The notes below the pieces were generated by a model that saw nothing but the letters and a program-made list of their open reading frames with translations, was not told the origin of the DNA and made no database searches. The translations under genes were made by a program, and so were the position numbers. From Paludibacter sp. (GTDB taxonomy: Bacteria; Bacteroidota; Bacteroidia; Bacteroidales; Paludibacteraceae), in assembly GCA_028710415.1 (NCBI GenBank), contig JAQTUE010000032.1, positions 1-56,316 of the forward strand: 56,316 nucleotides of DNA. The letters run 5' to 3'. Shown one piece after another: positions 52,766 through 56,316 of the stretch. Every line of letters begins with the position of its first letter. Positions within the stretch are counted from its first letter, which is position 1.

Positions 52766-54013
52766 ATGAAGAAAATAAAAAAACAAATAATATGCATACT
52801 ATCCCTAATCGTAATATTCCACGGAATATCGTTTGCCCAGGGATCTACCTACAGCGGTCCCTATACTGATTCAGCACCAATCATACTTGACGGGGTAAGC
52901 AACCAAACCATCAGCAAACTCAAAATTACAAATGGATCAGGACATTGCATCAAACTATCAAACTGTTCGAATATCACCATCCAATATTGCAAATTGGGTC
53001 CTTCGAAAGGGGAAGGAGTCTTCTTATCCAACTGTAAAAACATAACAGTCACCAATTGCTCGATGGATGCTGTTGAAAGTGGTGTTGTAGCTGATATTGG
53101 CACCGGGATAAAAGTTACCAATAACGATGTAAAGAATGTACAAGGTCCCATGCCGAGGGGGCAGATGGTACAGTTTGGGAATGTATCGGGTGCCGGCAAC
53201 AGCATTAGCTATAATGTAGTGGAGAATATACAGGGACAAAGTTATCCGGAGGATGAGATCAGCCTGTTTATGTCGAATGGCACTGCATCCGATCCGATTC
53301 AGGTAGTAGGGAACTGGATACGGGGAGGCGGACCATCAACTTCCGGTGGAGGAATAATGACCGGTGATGAAGGAGGTTCAAATGTACTGGTGCAGGATAA
53401 TATACTGGTTAATCCGGGGCAATATGGTATAACCATTTCGAGCGGTACCAACATAACCATCAAGAACAACAAGATCTATTCCGAGAAACTACCCTTCAGC
53501 AATATTGGACTTTCAGCTTACAGGCAATATAACATTACCACCTCGGGAAATACCATCATGAATAACGAAGTGAATTTCACGAATAAAGACGGGGTCCTGA
53601 ACAACATGTGGAATGCCGGAAACTGCGGAACCATTACTGGCTGGGATACTAATATTTATAACCCGAACCTGAATGCGTCCATACTTCCTTCAATCATAAT
53701 TGGCAGGGCTCAAGCGGATACAATAGCAACACCAAAACAGGACACGATTGCCAAACCAAAGCAAGTAGACCACAGTTTAAAGATTTTCCCAAACCCGGTA
53801 TACAGCCGGTCCATAAAAGTGACTGCAACAGCCCCGATAAATCAGAAAATAATTATCTATGATTTAAAAGGTCAAATACAAATTCAGCAATCCATTAATA
53901 GTTCAGAAATGGAAATTGACACCGGCAATTTGACTGCGGGAGTATATATTATCAAAATCTATACAAACGATACTGCAACAGATGTGCGGAAAATAATTGT
54001 AGGTAAAAAATAA
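52766..54013 (+). CDS. Secreted right-handed parallel beta-helix protein, paralogue 2, with T9SS sorting domain
   Basis: 415 residues from ATG 52766 (MKKIKKQIICILSLIVIFHG, signal peptide to SFAQ); an ATG 15 codons upstream is less likely. The beta-helix (about 25-310) shares GPMPRGQMVQFGNVSGAGNS, YPEDEISLFMSNGT, GGGPSTSGGGIMTGDEGGS and NPGQYGITISSGT with its neighbours. A linker with repeated DTIA.PKQ words leads to a T9SS type A sorting domain (about 335-415, LKIFPNPVYSR, GVYIIKIYTNDTATDVRKII). The protein should be secreted by T9SS and tethered to the surface. The substrate is unknown. Confidence 0.8.
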   Translation: MKKIKKQIICILSLIVIFHGISFAQGSTYSGPYTDSAPIILDGVSNQTISKLKITNGSGHCIKLSNCSNITIQYCKLGPSKGEGVFLSNCKNITVTNCSMDAVESGVVADIGTGIKVTNNDVKNVQGPMPRGQMVQFGNVSGAGNSISYNVVENIQGQSYPEDEISLFMSNGTASDPIQVVGNWIRGGGPSTSGGGIMTGDEGGSNVLVQDNILVNPGQYGITISSGTNITIKNNKIYSEKLPFSNIGLSAYRQYNITTSGNTIMNNEVNFTNKDGVLNNMWNAGNCGTITGWDTNIYNPNLNASILPSIIIGRAQADTIATPKQDTIAKPKQVDHSLKIFPNPVYSRSIKVTATAPINQKIIIYDLKGQIQIQQSINSSEMEIDTGNLTAGVYIIKIYTNDTATDVRKIIVGKK

Positions 54014-54198
54014 TTCAGACTAAACACCTGAAATAAGGCTTAATCGTCAGAAAAATTAAATAAGCAATAAGAACTAACTTTAGGATACAAACCAATTAAA
54101 TAATATTCGAACTCTAAAAAACTATATCTGCTACTTATTGAATCAATTTTTGTAGTGATCTTTTTAAAATAACTATTTAAATCAACACCATCAAAAAA

Positions 54199-55422
54199 AT
54201 GAGTATGAAAAAACACATTCTTACAACAGGGATAACTATGGTTATCTTCCATTGCCTGTCATTTGGACAAGGTTCCACGTATGGTGGAACTTATACCGAT
54301 TCATCACCAATAGCCTGGGAAAGCGTGAGTAACCGCACAATCAGCAAGCTGAAAATCATTAATCCATCCGGGCACTGTATCAAGCTTTGTAATTGTTCGA
54401 ATATAACCATCCAGTATTGCAAACTGGGGCCATCCTTAAACGAAGGCGTGTATTTATACAACTGCAGCAATATCACAATTACCAATTGTTCCATGGATTC
54501 CATTGACAGTGGGGTAGTTGCAGATGGCTGTACGGGTATCAAAGTCATCAACAATGATGTAAAAAACGTCATGGGACCTATGCCCCGCGGCCAGATGGTA
54601 CAGTTTGGGAATGTTTATGGCGGTGGGAATGTAATCGGGTACAATGTAGTGGACAACGTTGCCGGGCAAAGCTTTCCGGAAGATGCGATAAGCCTGTACA
54701 TGTCAAATGGTGCAACAAACGATCCGATACAGGTTGTCGGGAATTGGATACGAGGGGGAGGGCCTTCGACGTCAGGGGGTGGAATCATGACCGGGGACAT
54801 GGGAGGTTCGAATATCCTGGTAAAGGACAATATTCTGGTTAATCCCGGACAATACGGGATTACCATTTCGAGTGGAGTCAACATATCTATCCTGAATAAT
54901 AAAATATATTCGGATAAGGAGCCATACAGCAATATTGGCCTTTCAGCTTACAGGCAATACGATATTGTTACTACCTCAAATACCATTTCATATAATGAAG
55001 TGAATTTCAAGAACAAGGATGGGGTTTTAAATTGCATGTGGGATGCCGGTAATTGCGGAGTTATAGCAGGTTGGAATACCAATATTCATAATTCGAACTT
55101 AACTGCAGCGATTCTACCAGCAAAAATAATTGGCAGGGTTCAGTCTATTACCACTGAAGATGTGCCGGCACCTAACCCGGGTTCAATAAATATATATCCG
55201 AATCCGGCCACTGATTATATCATGATTGACAGCAGCCCAGATCTAAAAAACAGCATAGTGTCAATTTACAATATTAACGGACAAAAAATGATTGAGGAGC
55301 CGGTGACAGAAAACAGTACTATGATAAACACCCATAATCTGGCTGCTGCAGTCTATATCCTGAAAATAATAAAAGATAATAAAACCATTGAGGTAAAAAA
55401 AATAACCATTGGGAAAATGTAA
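54199..55422 (+). CDS. Secreted right-handed parallel beta-helix protein, paralogue 3, with T9SS sorting domain
   Basis: 407 residues; the start is ATG 54199 or the ATG two codons later (MKKHILTTGITMVIFHCLSF, signal peptide to GQ). The helix is very similar to paralogue 2: GPMPRGQMVQFGNVYGGGNV, FPEDAISLYMSNGA, GGGPSTSGGGIMTGDMGGS, NPGQYGITISSGV. A C-terminal T9SS sorting domain follows (about 330-407, INIYPNPATDYIMI, AAAVYILKIIKDNKTIEVKK). It lies 185 nt after paralogue 2; a shared terminator with the converging sugar transferase gene lies 100 nt after its stop. Confidence 0.8.
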   Translation: MSMKKHILTTGITMVIFHCLSFGQGSTYGGTYTDSSPIAWESVSNRTISKLKIINPSGHCIKLCNCSNITIQYCKLGPSLNEGVYLYNCSNITITNCSMDSIDSGVVADGCTGIKVINNDVKNVMGPMPRGQMVQFGNVYGGGNVIGYNVVDNVAGQSFPEDAISLYMSNGATNDPIQVVGNWIRGGGPSTSGGGIMTGDMGGSNILVKDNILVNPGQYGITISSGVNISILNNKIYSDKEPYSNIGLSAYRQYDIVTTSNTISYNEVNFKNKDGVLNCMWDAGNCGVIAGWNTNIHNSNLTAAILPAKIIGRVQSITTEDVPAPNPGSINIYPNPATDYIMIDSSPDLKNSIVSIYNINGQKMIEEPVTENSTMINTHNLAAAVYILKIIKDNKTIEVKKITIGKM

Positions 55423-55522
55423 ACTCACCTTAGCTTAATCCGGAATAGAAGCTCACAAGCAACTGACAGCAAAAGCAGAAAGAGCCAGGGATTAAATTTA
55501 CGGACAGGTAGAGCCTAAAATA

Positions 55523-55556
55523 AAAAATGATGGTAAGATTACTTGCCATCATTTTT
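55523..55556. terminator. Bidirectional terminator between beta-helix gene 3 and the sugar transferase
   Basis: aaaaatgatggtaag (55523-55537) pairs with cttgccatcattttt (55542-55556) with one G-T pair and the loop ATTA. The A-run and T-run serve both directions. Confidence 0.85.
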
Positions 55557-55585
55557 AGTATAAATACAAACTATGCCTAAATTCA

Positions 55586-56316
55586 TTATCCGGCATTCTT
55601 CAATGCATTCTTAGCAAAGAAAGTCATTAATATAATCCGAAGATCCCACCAAAAAGTCCAGTTATCCAGGTAGAGCATATCATATTCCACACGCTTTTCC
55701 ATTTTCCAGAGTTCATCCGTTTCACCCCGGTAGCCATTTACCTGTGCCCAACCTGTAATGCCGGGTTTAATGTAATGACGAACCTTATAGTATTCGATTA
55801 ATGCCGAATACTGTTCGGTATGTTTGAGCATGTGCGGCCTGGGACCAACCACTGACATTTGTCCAAAAAAGACATTAAAGAATTGAGGGAATTCATCCAG
55901 GTTCGACTTACGAAGGAACTTACCAATTGTAGTTATACGGCTATCACCCGCAGATGCTTGTTTAAGATCGGAATCTTTATTCATGGTCATACTCCTGAAC
56001 TTTAAGCAAGTGAAAGTTTTATTGTTTATCCCGGTGCGTTTTTGTTTAAAGAATACCGGACCCCTTGAACTTAATTTAATTAAAACACAAAGAATTGGAA
56101 ACAGCCAGCTAATCACAAGTAATATTACCAACGATGAAAAAATAACATCAAATGTTCTTTTTATAAACCGGGCCTGAATATCATCCAGGGGTATTTCCTG
56201 TGGATTGAATACTACCAGTGACCCTACCGACTCCATATTCATTTTAGTCTTGAACCAGTATTGGTTTTCGGGTACAAACCTAAGCCTGACTCCTATCCTG
56301 TTGCAAGTTGCAAGCA
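55586..56316 (-). CDS. WcaJ-type undecaprenyl-phosphate sugar phosphotransferase, C-terminal part (5' end outside the window)
   Basis: The frame is open to the window edge: before MNMESVGSLVV it continues upstream as IGVRLRFVPENQYWFKTK, so the ATG at 56242 is internal and the protein is 5'-truncated by the window. About 243 residues are visible. The single visible hydrophobic helix (IFSSLVILLVISWLFPILCV) precedes the bacterial sugar transferase domain: GPVFFKQKRTGINNKTFTCL, KFRSMTMN, RKSNLDEFPQFFNVFFGQMS, VVGPRPHM, IKPGITGWAQVNGYRG. Such enzymes transfer a sugar-1-phosphate (often glucose) to undecaprenyl phosphate and start exopolysaccharide synthesis. An EPS locus probably continues beyond the window. 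Confidence 0.92.
   Translation of the reverse strand, partial: LATCNRIGVRLRFVPENQYWFKTKMNMESVGSLVVFNPQEIPLDDIQARFIKRTFDVIFSSLVILLVISWLFPILCVLIKLSSRGPVFFKQKRTGINNKTFTCLKFRSMTMNKDSDLKQASAGDSRITTIGKFLRKSNLDEFPQFFNVFFGQMSVVGPRPHMLKHTEQYSALIEYYKVRHYIKPGITGWAQVNGYRGETDELWKMEKRVEYDMLYLDNWTFWWDLRIILMTFFAKNALKNAG

Overview
The window reads as a chromosomal piece of an AT-rich member of the Bacteroidota, most likely of the order Bacteroidales. The evidence is a tmRNA whose tag reads GENNYALAA, repeated -7 boxes of the Bacteroidota type TAnnTTTG, a PorZ-like type IX secretion (T9SS) protein, T9SS C-terminal sorting domains, TonB-dependent and OMP_b-brl outer-membrane proteins, and no classical -35/-10 promoters. 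I cannot name a genus. No rRNA, tRNA or CRISPR array was found.

Layout. 0.2-5.5 kb: two secreted rhamnogalacturonan lyase-type enzymes (PL26/YetA-like and PL4-like), a pectin RG-I pair with no SusC/SusD pair in view. 5.5-7.3 kb: low-complexity repeats, the C-terminal stump of an AraC-type regulator, and a decayed IS1380-type insertion sequence with intact terminal inverted repeats but an internally deleted, frameshifted transposase. 7.4-10.2 kb: the tmRNA gene ssrA, then a hipBA toxin-antitoxin pair, then a 35-nt imperfect copy of the ssrA 3' end. This looks like a small genomic island, or its remnant, inserted at ssrA. 10.9-15.9 kb: a TonB-dependent receptor, an unknown protein, a large intergenic palindrome and an OMP. 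16-27.6 kb: a housekeeping stretch with murF, a coiled-coil membrane protein, a lone lutB-like gene, an FKBP lipoprotein, a TPM-LemA pair, an aldo/keto reductase, a Rieske-like lipoprotein, a GT2, a frameshifted Omp85-like gene and an RdgB/HAM1 pyrophosphatase. 27.7-36.7 kb: porZ followed by an envelope-glycan cluster (acyltransferase, three GT-C-like membrane proteins, GtrA, a GtrB-like GT2), then a C_GCAxxG_C_C protein. 36.7-48.3 kb: folE and a SPOR protein (minus strand), ispD, an acyltransferase, recG, ndk, an M23 peptidase with LysM, ahcY (minus), a DsrE-like protein, a TatD-like hydrolase, a 690-nt gene-poor stretch with a nested palindrome, and an S41 protease. 48.6-56.3 kb: an unknown secreted protein, a PnuC-type transporter, three tandem paralogous parallel beta-helix proteins (two with T9SS sorting domains), and the C-terminal part of a WcaJ-type sugar transferase running off the window.

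How the genes fit together. The PL26/PL4 pair should act on the rhamnogalacturonan backbone outside the cytoplasm. PorZ and the Gtr-like cluster both concern surface lipopolysaccharide or glycolipid, and in T9SS bacteria the sorted cargo is attached to such a lipid. The beta-helix proteins at 51-55 kb carry the matching sorting signals and sit beside a gene that starts polysaccharide repeat-unit synthesis.

The most unusual structures are the ssrA-hipBA-ssrA' arrangement, a second 17-nt ssrA 5'-end copy at 13.6 kb, a family of word-like low-complexity intergenic repeats at several loci (two share a 28-nt identical core in opposite orientation), two large intergenic palindromes built from short tandem words, and the beta-helix triplet.
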